Source: JAABUE01 sp037440925
Lineage (GTDB): Bacteria; Chloroflexota; Anaerolineae; Anaerolineales; Villigracilaceae
Assembly: GCA_037440925.1 (NCBI GenBank)
Contig: JBBITF010000012.1
Location: 1-64,000, forward strand
DNA length: 64,000 nt
Reading direction: 5' to 3'
Position 1 is the stretch's first letter; each line of letters starts with the position of its first letter. Position numbers and translations under genes: made by a program. Under the pieces are notes generated by a model that made no database searches, was not told the origin of the DNA, and saw nothing but the letters and a program-made list of their open reading frames with translations. Shown in pieces: positions 26,376 to 35,021 of this stretch.

Positions 26376-27083
26376 ATGTGTGGACGATTCACCCTAACCG
26401 TTGACCCTGCCGACCTGCAAGCCGCCTTCGAAGGGTACGCCTTTCCAGAACACTTTGCCCCGCGTTACAACATTGCCCCTTCTCAGCCGCTGCTGGTCAT
26501 CCCCAACGACGGTCAAAACCGCGCCGACTTTTTCCTGTGGGGGCTAATTCCCTCCTGGGCAACAGACCCGGCGATTGGCAGCCGCCTTATCAATGCACGC
26601 AGCGAAACCCTGCCCCAAAAACCGGCTTTCCGCGGCCCCTTCAAGTACAAACGCTGCCTGATTCCGGCAGACGGCTTCTACGAGTGGAAAACTGCGCGCG
26701 GCGCAAAGGTCAAAACGCCGTATTTCATCTATTTGAAGAACCGCCTTCCCTTCGCCTTTGCCGGCCTGTGGGACGAATGGCACGCGCCCGACGGCAGCCT
26801 GGTCAAATCCTGCGCCATTGTCACCACCCAACCTAATGAACTGATCGCCTCGCTGCACAACCGGATGCCGGTTATCGTGCGCCCTGGTGACTATACGCAA
26901 TGGCTTGACCCCGCGCCTCAGCCTCCCGAAAACCTGCTCCCGCTGCTTCGGCCCTATCCTGCCGAGGAGATGAGCGCGCACCCCGTCTCCACCCTGGTCA
27001 ACCGCCCCCAAAACGACCGCTCCGAATGTGTGCTTCCTGTATCTTCAAAAAAAGAAGAAGCGGGGCATCTTGGGCAAGCATAG
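26376..27083 (+). CDS. yedK: SRAP/HMCES-family abasic-site shield (YedK)
   Basis: SRAP proteins crosslink through the amino-terminal Cys2 to abasic sites in single-stranded DNA and protect them. Cys2 (MCGRFTL), the Asn of NIAPSQ, NARSET, the Glu of ADGFYEW and the His of LHNRMP are all present in this 235-residue protein. Exposure of Cys2 fixes the start. taaaat at 26361-26366 lies 9 nt upstream with no Shine-Dalgarno, so the transcript may be nearly leaderless. It is divergent from the DUF309 gene. Confidence 0.93.
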   Translation: MCGRFTLTVDPADLQAAFEGYAFPEHFAPRYNIAPSQPLLVIPNDGQNRADFFLWGLIPSWATDPAIGSRLINARSETLPQKPAFRGPFKYKRCLIPADGFYEWKTARGAKVKTPYFIYLKNRLPFAFAGLWDEWHAPDGSLVKSCAIVTTQPNELIASLHNRMPVIVRPGDYTQWLDPAPQPPENLLPLLRPYPAEEMSAHPVSTLVNRPQNDRSECVLPVSSKKEEAGHLGQA

Positions 27084-27157
27084 CCCCCTCAAACACCTGC
27101 ACCTCAATTTATCGAGATGACGCCGCTTCCACTCTCTAACAACCCAACGCGCCTGCA

Positions 27158-28420
27158 ATGAACCGTATCCAGGCTTTCTTTGCCCGTCACTTCCCAGCGC
27201 TGACCTCGCGCGACTACGCCATCTTTTGGGTAGGGCAATTCATCTCCGTCATCGGCACCTGGATGCAGAACACCACCCTGCCCTACCTGGCCTATCAAAT
27301 TACAGGCAGTTCCCTCGACCTCGGTCTGATTGGCTTTGCCACCACCTTGCCCATACTCTTTCTGGCCATGCCGGCTGGCGTCTTTGTCGAACAGTGGGAC
27401 AAGCGCAAAACAGTCATCGCCATGCAATCGGTCATGATGCTACAGGCCCTGGCCCTTGCCGCTCTCACCCTCAGCGGACGCATCCACGTCTGGCACATCA
27501 CCCTGCTGGCTTTTGTGCTGGGATGCGCCAGCGCCGTTGAAATCACCGCACGTCAGGCCATGCTCATCGAACTGGCCGGCCGAGAGGCGCTGCCCAACGC
27601 CATTGCCGTGCAAACCACCGCCTTCAACCTGGGGCGCGTCATCGGTCCCTCGCTGGCAGCCCTGTTGTTGACGCTTCCACAGGGCGCCGGGCTGGTCTTC
27701 CTGTCGAACGGGGTGAGTTATTTGTTCGTCATTGGGGGGCTGTTTTGGGTGCGCGCCAGGCACAAATCCCAGCCAGAAACAGCAAGCCGCCGCAACCTGC
27801 TGGCCGAATTCAGCGAGGGACAGAGGTACATCCGTCAGAACAGCCTGGTTGCTCAAATCATCATCATGATGGCCGTAGTGGGCTTCTTTGGTTTCCCCTT
27901 GCTGCAACAAATCCCTGCCCTGGCAAAAGACGTATTGGCGCAGGCCGGCGACACTGAGCAAATTGTGGCTACGCGCAACAGCGCCCTCTACACCGCCCAG
28001 GGCATTGGCGCGCTCGCGGCTGCCTTTTCTGTAGCGTTCTTTACCTCTTACAAGAAAAAGGGCATGTGGTTGACTTTTGGACAAGCGACCTTTGTGCTAG
28101 CCATGATCTTGCTCTCCTTCATGCGTACAGCCCTGCCCGCTTACCCCCTGCTAGCCCTCATCGGCTGGGGAACGGTGACGCAACTGGCGATCATGAATGT
28201 CCTCATCCAGGTACGGGTGCCAAACGGCCTGCGCGGGCGCGTCTTTAGCACTTACCTGTGGGCTATCCAGGGCGTAGCGCCGTTCGGTAGTTTGCTGATT
28301 GGCTGGATGTCGCAGGCCTTAGGTGTGCCGCACACCCTTCTGATTTGCGGAAGCATTTGCCTGTTCATCTTGGGCGCTATGCACGCCGCCAATCCAAACA
28401 TCCGCAACTCACAGGCATAA
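27158..28420 (+). CDS. MFS exporter
   Basis: A 420-residue major-facilitator protein with 12 predicted helices. It resembles the MFS_3/EntS-like group: FWVGQFISVIGTWMQNTTLPYLAYQITGS at the start and the loop-2 motif MPAGVFVEQWDKRK. Members export siderophores or drugs, but no siderophore genes are near. It starts 74 nt after the SRAP gene and may share its transcript. Confidence 0.85.
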   Translation: MNRIQAFFARHFPALTSRDYAIFWVGQFISVIGTWMQNTTLPYLAYQITGSSLDLGLIGFATTLPILFLAMPAGVFVEQWDKRKTVIAMQSVMMLQALALAALTLSGRIHVWHITLLAFVLGCASAVEITARQAMLIELAGREALPNAIAVQTTAFNLGRVIGPSLAALLLTLPQGAGLVFLSNGVSYLFVIGGLFWVRARHKSQPETASRRNLLAEFSEGQRYIRQNSLVAQIIIMMAVVGFFGFPLLQQIPALAKDVLAQAGDTEQIVATRNSALYTAQGIGALAAAFSVAFFTSYKKKGMWLTFGQATFVLAMILLSFMRTALPAYPLLALIGWGTVTQLAIMNVLIQVRVPNGLRGRVFSTYLWAIQGVAPFGSLLIGWMSQALGVPHTLLICGSICLFILGAMHAANPNIRNSQA

Positions 28421-28475
28421 GCGGCATATAAAAGCATTCCGCGCCGCTTGTATGCAGCGCGGATAAGAAAGCAGG

Positions 28476-28546
28476 CTGGGGGCAAAGGATTCGAACCTCT
28501 ACTAACTGATCCAGAGTCAGTCGTCCTGCCATTAGACGAGCCCCCA
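28476..28546 (-). tRNA. tRNA-Gln (anticodon CTG)
   Basis: 71 nt. Acceptor TGGGGGC pairs with GCCCCCA, discriminator G; the anticodon arm ACTGA-CTCTGGA-TCAGT gives CTG, reading CAG; T arm GAGGTTCGAATCCTTT. CCA is not encoded. It lies divergently 464 nt from the glutaminyl-tRNA synthetase gene, placing a Gln tRNA next to its own enzyme. Confidence 0.96.
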
Positions 28547-28864
28547 CCTTAAGCGGCAAGTATTCTACCATGCCATTTGAGAGAAGTCAAATCACACACC
28601 ACGTATGCAGCCATGCTCAAAGGGTGTTTCTAACGCAAAGGCGCAAAGTCGCCAAGAATTTTATTGCGAAATCTCCCGATTTCGCCCGAAGTCTTGAGAC
28701 TTCGGAGTCCTTATCAACATTACTTCGACAAAAAAATCCGTTCGTCTGTCCGTTTCTCTCTCCCTTTTGGTCGAGCTTGTCGAGACCTGGGAGAAGGTTA
28801 GGGTGAGGGCAGGTAGAAGCCCTAAAAACACAGTCAGAAGGCTAGCTAGCAGTGACTTAACGAT
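28547..28864. other. Intergenic spacer with tandem hairpins and repeat-like text
   Basis: No gene is supported. It contains taacgcaaaggcgcaaag (28631-28648), two adjacent perfect hairpins (28666-28705), and a fold-back ctccc...ggtcgagcttgtcgagacc...gggag near 28768-28796 of a kind common between genes in environmental genomes. Confidence 0.6.
28666..28705. repeat. Tandem pair of perfect hairpins
   Basis: gcgaaatc-tccc-gatttcgc (28666-28685) is followed at once by ccgaagtct-tg-agacttcgg (28686-28705). The paired arrangement matches unit B at 24878 and 47234 although the sequence differs. Confidence 0.75.
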
Positions 28865-28870
28865 TATAAT
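28865..28870 (+). promoter_or_regulatory. -10 box upstream of the glnS leader
   Basis: tataat within cgattataattattggg; no clear -35. Start of transcription near 28877 would give a leader of about 134 nt before glnS. Confidence 0.45.
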
Positions 28871-28883
28871 TATTGGGTGACGA

Positions 28884-28940
28884 CAAACGCCCCGGCAAAG
28901 AAAACGCTCCTGTAACGGGAGCAGGCCGCGGCGTTGTTTG
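28884..28940 (+). promoter_or_regulatory. Structured 5' leader of glnS, unknown class
   Basis: Nested pairing: outer aacgcc (28886-28891) with ggcgtt (28930-28935), middle cgg (28893-28895) with ccg (28926-28928), inner gctcc (28906-28910) with ggagc (28918-28922). No T-box sequence or known riboswitch core was recognised. Its place in the leader of a tRNA synthetase gene suggests regulation, which is inference. Confidence 0.4.
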
Positions 28941-29010
28941 AGCGCGTTCAAGAATCCAGCACATCGAGCGGGTTTTTATCCGATCGAATCCGAACAAAGG
29001 CAAATCCGAC

Positions 29011-30681
29011 ATGAGTCCAGAAGAAACCAAACCCACCGATTTCATCCGCGAAGCCGTAGCAGAAGACTTGCGCAGCGGGCGCTTCACTTATGTCCGCACG
29101 CGATTGCCGCCCGAACCGAATGGCTACCTGCACATCGGGCATGTCAAAGCGTTCATGATTGATTATCTCATCGCCAAAGAAAACGGCGGCGAGGTGTATT
29201 TACGCTTCGACGACACCAACCCCACCAAAGAAGGAACTGAGTTCGTAGAGGCCATCAAAGAAGATACGCGCTGGTTAGGTATCGAATGGGCCAAAGAGAC
29301 TTACGCCTCCGACTATTTCGATTTGTTGTACGAATGGGCAGTGCAACTGGTCAAAAAAGGACTGGCTTATGTGGACGACCAATCGCCGGAGGAGGTGAGC
29401 GCCAATCGCGGCACGTTGACCGAGCCAGGCAAGAACTCGCCCTACCGCGACCGCAGTGTGGAGGAAAATCTTGACCTGCTGGAACGGATGAAGAATGGCG
29501 AGTTTCCAGATGGTTCGCGGGTGCTGCGCGCGAAGATAGACATGGCGCATCCCAACCTGAACATGCGCGACCCGGTCATGTACCGCATCATCCACGAGCC
29601 GCCGCATCACCGCACAGGGTATAAGTGGAAAATCTACCCGATGTACGACTGGGCGCATGGACAAAACGACTCGATGGAAGGCATTACCCACTCATTGTGT
29701 TCGCTGGAGTATGAGAATCACCGTCCGCTCTACGAGTGGTTTCCCGAGCAATTGGGCGTGTGGAAGCCGCGCCAAATCGAGTTTGCGCGCTTGAACTTAT
29801 CGTACACCGTGATGAGCAAGCGCAAACTGCGCCGCCTGGTGGAAGAAGGCCATGTAAAAGGCTGGGACGATCCGCGCCTGCCCACCATCCGCGCGATGCG
29901 CCGGCGCGGTTACACCCCAGAGGCCATCCATGAGTTCATCCGCCGCGTAGGGGTAGCCAAGAATTACAGCATCAGCGATGTTTCTTTGCTGGAAGCCTGC
30001 GTGCGCGACGACTTGAACAAACGCGCGCCCCGCCGCATGGCTGTTCTGCGTCCGCTCAAACTGGTGATTGATAACTATCCCGACGATCTGGTCGAGGAAA
30101 TGGACGCGGTTAACAACCCCGAAGACCCCGCAGCCGGCACACGCAAGGTGCCTTTCTCCAAAGTGTTGTATATCGAGCGAGACGATTTCCGCGAGACGCC
30201 GCCCCCCAAGTATTACCGTCTCTACCCTGGCAATGAGGTGCGCCTGCGCTACGCTTATTTCATCAAATGTACCCATGCAGTCAAAGACGCTCACGGTGAA
30301 ATCGTGGAAGTCCATGCCGTCTACGACCCCGCCACGCGCGGCGGCGACGCGCCCGACGGCCGCAAGGTCAAGTCCACCATTCATTGGGTCTCGGCAGCGC
30401 ACGCCGTCCCGGCTGAGTTCCGCTTGTACGACCGCTTGTTTACCAAAGAAGACCCGGAAGAAGGCGAGGAAGGCTTCTTAGGATGTTTGAACCCTAACTC
30501 GCTGACCGTCTTGCAGGGATTTGCCGAAACGCATCTTGCCAGGCCGCAAGTGGGCGACCGCTTTCAATTCGAACGCCAGGGATATTTTTGCGCCGATCCC
30601 GACACAACGCTCGAAAAACCGGTCTTTAACCTGACGGTCAGCCTCAAAGACAGTTGGGCCAAAATCGAAAAGCAGAGGTAA
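29011..30681 (+). CDS. glnS: Glutaminyl-tRNA synthetase
   Basis: Charges tRNA-Gln directly with glutamine. The 556-residue class I synthetase has PPEPNGYLHIGHVKA (HIGH), the tRNA-Gln/Glu core FDDTNPTKE, VMSKRKL (KMSKR variant) and the two C-terminal beta-barrels that distinguish GlnRS from GluRS. GlnRS spread to bacteria from eukaryotes, and many lineages instead use GatCAB. No gat genes are in the window. tRNA-Gln lies just upstream, divergent. A structured leader precedes it. Confidence 0.96.
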   Translation: MSPEETKPTDFIREAVAEDLRSGRFTYVRTRLPPEPNGYLHIGHVKAFMIDYLIAKENGGEVYLRFDDTNPTKEGTEFVEAIKEDTRWLGIEWAKETYASDYFDLLYEWAVQLVKKGLAYVDDQSPEEVSANRGTLTEPGKNSPYRDRSVEENLDLLERMKNGEFPDGSRVLRAKIDMAHPNLNMRDPVMYRIIHEPPHHRTGYKWKIYPMYDWAHGQNDSMEGITHSLCSLEYENHRPLYEWFPEQLGVWKPRQIEFARLNLSYTVMSKRKLRRLVEEGHVKGWDDPRLPTIRAMRRRGYTPEAIHEFIRRVGVAKNYSISDVSLLEACVRDDLNKRAPRRMAVLRPLKLVIDNYPDDLVEEMDAVNNPEDPAAGTRKVPFSKVLYIERDDFRETPPPKYYRLYPGNEVRLRYAYFIKCTHAVKDAHGEIVEVHAVYDPATRGGDAPDGRKVKSTIHWVSAAHAVPAEFRLYDRLFTKEDPEEGEEGFLGCLNPNSLTVLQGFAETHLARPQVGDRFQFERQGYFCADPDTTLEKPVFNLTVSLKDSWAKIEKQR

Positions 30682-30738
30682 ATACCTACACCCGCTTATG
30701 TTGTATTGCCGGCCCACCTGTCGAACAAGAACACCGAA

Positions 30739-32163
30739 ATGGAGATCATAAGCGGCAAAATTCTCAAATTACGCAACTGGCCAGACGGCAAGGTCATCGG
30801 GCTGGCCAAACAAGCCGCCAGGCAACTGGCAGAAACAGAGCCAGACCGCGAGTCCGTGTTGATGCGGCTGGAGGCCGTCCGCCAGCAGCCAGGCGACTTC
30901 CTGGCCGATCCTGTATTGGGAGATCTGGCGCGGGAGTGTATTCACCTGGCACAGAAAAAAGAAGAAACAGTGCAGGAAAAGTTACGCGAGACATCGCTGC
31001 CCTTCCAGGTGTGGGGGCGCGAAAACGTGGATGAGGCCTCGCTAGCGCAAATGGACAACGCCATGCGCTTGCCGGTAAGCGTGGCAGGCGCGCTCATGCC
31101 CGACGCACACCTGGGCTACGGCCTGCCCATTGGCGGTGTGCTGGCGGTGGAAAACGCCGTCATCCCCTATGCTGTGGGCGTTGATATTGCTTGCCGCATG
31201 CGCTTGTCGCTCTTCGACGTTTCTCCCCATCTGCTCGAACAAAAGAAAGGCTTATTCGAGAACGCGCTCTGGAAGGAGACGGCCTTTGGGATGGGCGCAG
31301 AATGGAAAGGCAGCCGACGCGCCGATCACGAGATGCTAGACGACCCAGCCTGGCAAGCCACCACTTTTCTCAAATCGCTGCAAGATAACGCCGTCAAGCA
31401 ACTTGGCACGAGCGGCACGGGCAATCATTTTGTCGAATGGGGGACATTCCGACTCTACGAATCGCTTGGCGGCCTAAAAGCGGGAGAATATCTGGCGCTA
31501 TTGTCGCACAGCGGCTCGCGCAGCGTGGGCTTCAAGATTGCCGAACATTACAGCAAACTAGCCATGCAACTACATCCCCACCTCGATAAAAGCATCCGCC
31601 ACCTGGCCTGGCTGTCGCTGGCAAGCGAGGCCGGGCAAGAATACTGGCTCTCGATGGAACTGGCTGGCCGCTTTGCCGCCGCCAATCATTATGTCATTCA
31701 CAAGCGCTTGGCGGCAGCCATGGGTTTGAAAGAAGCAGCAGTGATAGAAAATCATCACAACTTCGCCTGGAAAGAGAAACTGCCCGATGGCCGGCAAGTC
31801 ATCGTTCACCGCAAAGGCGCAACGCCAGCCGGCAGCGGCGTGCTGGGCGTCATTCCTGGTTCGATGGGCGACGCCGGCTACCTAGTGCGCGGCAAGGGCA
31901 ATCCCCTCTCGCTGCAATCCGCCTCACACGGCGCCGGCCGTCTGATGAGCCGCAAGGCTGCCATCAACACCATCAGCAAGTCCGCGCGCGACGCCTATCT
32001 TGCCGAGCGCGGCGTCACCCTGCTAGGCGGGGGGCTGGACGAATCGCCTCAGGCCTACAAGCCCATCGAAGAAATCATTGCCGCTCAGGCCGACCTGGTA
32101 GAAGTGCTGGGTCGCTTCCTGCCGCGCATCGTCCGCATGGCAAATGAGCCAGGCGATGTATAA
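30739..32163 (+). CDS. rtcB: RtcB-type RNA ligase
   Basis: Joins RNA 2',3'-cyclic phosphate (3'-phosphate) to 5'-OH ends with GTP and Mn2+. The 474-residue protein has MPDAHLGYGLPIGGV, GVDIACRM (usually GVDIGCGM, keeping the metal-binding Asp and Cys), GTSGTGNHFVEWG, ENHHNFA, RKGATPA and SASHGAGR, whose His is guanylylated. The start at MEIISGK fits the family; a longer frame begins at 30706, and neither has a good Shine-Dalgarno. It lies 57 nt after glnS and may share its transcript. No RtcA or RtcR is adjacent. Confidence 0.92.
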   Translation: MEIISGKILKLRNWPDGKVIGLAKQAARQLAETEPDRESVLMRLEAVRQQPGDFLADPVLGDLARECIHLAQKKEETVQEKLRETSLPFQVWGRENVDEASLAQMDNAMRLPVSVAGALMPDAHLGYGLPIGGVLAVENAVIPYAVGVDIACRMRLSLFDVSPHLLEQKKGLFENALWKETAFGMGAEWKGSRRADHEMLDDPAWQATTFLKSLQDNAVKQLGTSGTGNHFVEWGTFRLYESLGGLKAGEYLALLSHSGSRSVGFKIAEHYSKLAMQLHPHLDKSIRHLAWLSLASEAGQEYWLSMELAGRFAAANHYVIHKRLAAAMGLKEAAVIENHHNFAWKEKLPDGRQVIVHRKGATPAGSGVLGVIPGSMGDAGYLVRGKGNPLSLQSASHGAGRLMSRKAAINTISKSARDAYLAERGVTLLGGGLDESPQAYKPIEEIIAAQADLVEVLGRFLPRIVRMANEPGDV

Positions 32164-32199
32164 AGGCGGAAAATAGATTTGCCTGACAGATTTCGGAGG

Positions 32200-32205
32200 T
32201 ATAAT
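32200..32205 (+). promoter_or_regulatory. -10 box of the sugar-ABC ATPase gene
   Basis: tataat in gaggtataattcaat, 37 nt before the ATG at 32243. A -35 (tttgcc, 16-nt spacing) is weak. Confidence 0.45.
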
Positions 32206-32242
32206 TCAATCACTATATTCTCGAGAAATGGAGGAAAGTACC

Positions 32243-33343
32243 ATGGCAAGCGTAACGTACGATCACGTTTACAAACGATTTGGCGACATGGTCGCCGTCA
32301 ACGATATGAACATTCATATCGAAGATAAAGAATTCCTTGTGTTGGTCGGGCCTTCGGGCTGCGGCAAGACCACCGCCCTGCGCCTGCTGGCCGGCCTGGA
32401 AGAGATCAGCGAAGGACAGATTCGCATTGGTGACCGGGTGGTCAATGATGTGGCTCCGAAAGATCGTGACATCGCCATGGTCTTTCAATCCTATGCTCTC
32501 TACCCACACCTGTCAGTGTACGATAACATGGCCTTCGGCCTGAAGTTGCGCAAGACGCCCAAAGAAGAAATCAAGCGCCGCGTTCACGAAGCCGCCGAAA
32601 TCCTGGGCATTCAAGACTTACTGGACCGAAAACCGCGCCAACTCTCCGGCGGTCAGCGCCAGCGCGTGGCAGTTGGGCGCGCCATCGTCCGCGAACCAAA
32701 AGTGTTCCTTTTTGACGAGCCGCTCTCTAACCTGGACGCCAAACTCAGGGTGGCCATGCGCGCCGAAATCAGCAAACTGCATCAGCGTTTGCAAACCACC
32801 TTCATCTACGTTACCCATGACCAGGTCGAGGCCATGACTATGGCTACCCGCATTGCGGTCATCAACAAAGGCATCTTGCAGCAGATAGACAATCCGCAAA
32901 ATCTCTACGACCGCCCTGACAACCTCTTCGTAGCCGGCTTCATTGGCTCGCCTGCGATGAACTTCTTCCCGGCTAAATTGCGCAAGGACAGTGGCCGATT
33001 GTTCGTTGAAAGCGAAGGCTTTGCCATCCCGATTCCGCCAGAGAAAGCGCAGCCTTACTTTGCGTACGAAGGCAAGAATGTCATCTTTGGCATCCGCCCC
33101 GAAAATATCCACGACCCACACTTTACGCCTTCGAACATCCATTCCGAAAACGTGGAAGCGCTGGTAGATGTGACCGAGTTGATGGGCAACGAAATCTTCC
33201 TGCACATGGTCAGCGGGAAGAACAACTTTGTAGCGCGCATTGATCCGCGCTCGAAACTGCGCGTGGGAGAAAAAGCGCAACTGGCCTTCGACATGGACAG
33301 TTTCCACATCTTCGACGCCGAAACCGAAAAAGCCATCCGCTAA
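32243..33343 (+). CDS. Sugar ABC transporter ATPase (UgpC/MsmK/MalK family)
   Basis: Energises carbohydrate or glycerol-3-phosphate uptake. The 366 residues show Walker A GPSGCGKTT, Q-loop MVFQSYALYPH, signature LSGGQRQRVAVGRA, Walker B VFLFDEPLSNLDAKLR, His-loop VTHDQVEAM, and the C-terminal OB-type regulatory domain of this family. No permease or binding-protein gene is adjacent, so it probably serves several uptake systems, as MsmK does. ggagga precedes the ATG. The GH13 amylase gene follows after a hairpin, linking the locus to alpha-glucan use. Confidence 0.93.
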   Translation: MASVTYDHVYKRFGDMVAVNDMNIHIEDKEFLVLVGPSGCGKTTALRLLAGLEEISEGQIRIGDRVVNDVAPKDRDIAMVFQSYALYPHLSVYDNMAFGLKLRKTPKEEIKRRVHEAAEILGIQDLLDRKPRQLSGGQRQRVAVGRAIVREPKVFLFDEPLSNLDAKLRVAMRAEISKLHQRLQTTFIYVTHDQVEAMTMATRIAVINKGILQQIDNPQNLYDRPDNLFVAGFIGSPAMNFFPAKLRKDSGRLFVESEGFAIPIPPEKAQPYFAYEGKNVIFGIRPENIHDPHFTPSNIHSENVEALVDVTELMGNEIFLHMVSGKNNFVARIDPRSKLRVGEKAQLAFDMDSFHIFDAETEKAIR

Positions 33344-33368
33344 CGCCTAAAACCGACAAAGCCAGAAA

Positions 33369-33393
33369 CAGGGCGGTCTTGTTGACCGCCCTG
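33369..33393. terminator. Hairpin after the sugar-ABC ATPase gene
   Basis: cagggcggtc (33369-33378) pairs with gaccgccctg (33384-33393), loop ttgtt. It lacks a T-tract and ends 25 nt before the amylase ATG. Confidence 0.6.
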
Positions 33394-33418
33394 CTCATTG
33401 CATATTCAATCCTCACAA

Positions 33419-34924
33419 ATGATCAACATCCCTGCCTGGGTCCCAGACGCCATCTTCTACCAGATCTTCCCCGACCGCTTCGCCCGCAGCGCGCGCCTGC
33501 CTGACATGGGCTTTGAAGCCTGGGATTCGCCGCCCACCGTGCATGGCTTCAAAGGCGGCGACCTGTATGGCATAGCCGAGCGCCTCGATTACCTGCAAGA
33601 CTTGGGCGTCACTGCCCTCTATCTAAACCCCGTCTTCGCTTCGGCCTCCAATCACCGTTACCACACCTACGATTATCTCAACGTTGACCCGCTCTTGGGC
33701 GGGAATGACGCCCTGCGTTTTCTGCTGGATGAATGCCATCGGCGCGGCATGCGCCTCATCCTGGACGGCGTCTTCAATCACGCCTCGCGCGGCTTTTGGC
33801 CCTTTCATCACGTGCTGGAAACCGGCGCAGCCTCGCCCTACAAAGACTGGTTTCATTTCGACCCCGACCGCTTGAACTGGAAAAAACACTGGGGCGCCTA
33901 CCCCGCGCCGCACGAACAACAGGCTATTCAGCAGCAAGGCAGTTTCAAGGCCATCGGCTATCAAGGCTGGTGGGACTTACCCGCCCTGCCCAAATTCAAC
34001 ACCGCCACGCCTGCCGTTCGGGAATTCCTCTTTGGCGTCGCCGAGCATTGGGTACGCTTCGGCATAGACGGCTGGCGGCTGGACGTGCCGGGCGAGATCA
34101 ACGACGACTCTTTCTGGCAGGAATTCCGCCGCCGGGTGCGCGCCATCAACCCCGAAGCCTATCTGGTGGGCGAAATCTGGCACGAAGCCGGGCGCTGGTT
34201 ACAGGGCGACCAGTTCGACGCCGTGATGAACTACCTGCTCACGGCTGCGGCGCTCAGTTTCTTCGGCGGGCCGCGCCTGGACATGGACACCGTCAACCAG
34301 TCCGGCGGGCTGCAGGGGCGCGTCCATCCCACCATGGATGCGAATGGGTTCGCCAACGAAATAGACCGTATTTTTTATCTCTATCCCCGCGACATCACCT
34401 ACGCCCAACTCAACCTGCTCGACAGCCACGACATGCCGCGCTTCCTCTCCTGCGTGAGCGGCGACAAATCCGCGCTGCGCCTGGCCTGGCTTTTCCTCAT
34501 GACCTACCCCGGCGCGCCCTGCCTCTACTACGGCGACGAGATCGGCCTGGACGGCGGGCACGACCCCGACTGCCGTAAAGCCTTCCCCTGGGACGCCTCG
34601 CGCTGGGACCATGGCTTACTTGCCTATGCGAAAGACGTGATCGCGCTCCGCAACCGGCAGCCCGCCCTGCGGCGCGGCTCCTACCAGCGCCTGTACGCTG
34701 CCGACAGCGTCTTTACTTTTGGCCGCCAACTGGACAATGAAACGATAGTCGTGGCCCTCAACGCCGGCGACGCGCCCAGAACGGCCGAAATCCCCATTGC
34801 CGCCATTACCACCCAATCCAGGCCGCCGGAGCGCCTCTTTGGTCCGCCCACGAACATCCAGCGTCAGGCAAACACCCTGCGCCTAGAAATCCCCGTCCGC
34901 AGCGGGATAGTTCTAAAGGTGTAA
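33419..34924 (+). CDS. GH13 alpha-amylase family enzyme (neopullulanase/cyclomaltodextrinase-like)
   Basis: Hydrolyses alpha-1,4 (and perhaps 1,6) glucan bonds. The 501-residue protein has no signal peptide and starts WVPDAIFYQIFPDRF, typical of cytoplasmic neopullulanase-like enzymes. Conserved regions: LILDGVFNH, GWRLDVPGE with nucleophile Asp222, LVGEIWHE with acid/base Glu252, and LLDSHD with Asp338. The dimerising N-domain of cyclomaltodextrinases is missing, so it is the short form. Start 33419 is favoured over 33398 by homology. No Shine-Dalgarno is visible. Confidence 0.88.
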   Translation: MINIPAWVPDAIFYQIFPDRFARSARLPDMGFEAWDSPPTVHGFKGGDLYGIAERLDYLQDLGVTALYLNPVFASASNHRYHTYDYLNVDPLLGGNDALRFLLDECHRRGMRLILDGVFNHASRGFWPFHHVLETGAASPYKDWFHFDPDRLNWKKHWGAYPAPHEQQAIQQQGSFKAIGYQGWWDLPALPKFNTATPAVREFLFGVAEHWVRFGIDGWRLDVPGEINDDSFWQEFRRRVRAINPEAYLVGEIWHEAGRWLQGDQFDAVMNYLLTAAALSFFGGPRLDMDTVNQSGGLQGRVHPTMDANGFANEIDRIFYLYPRDITYAQLNLLDSHDMPRFLSCVSGDKSALRLAWLFLMTYPGAPCLYYGDEIGLDGGHDPDCRKAFPWDASRWDHGLLAYAKDVIALRNRQPALRRGSYQRLYAADSVFTFGRQLDNETIVVALNAGDAPRTAEIPIAAITTQSRPPERLFGPPTNIQRQANTLRLEIPVRSGIVLKV

Positions 34925-35021
34925 TTTTCTTTTCGCACCATTTGGATAAACAAAGGGTTATTATATTCTGAACGGTTGAGATTTTATCGTTACAAACTCC
35001 GTTTGGAACATACAAAAAGCC

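Noticed and set aside
28871..29010. T-box riboswitch for glnS
   Set aside because: No T-box core (TGGNACCGCG-like) or specifier-loop layout was found.
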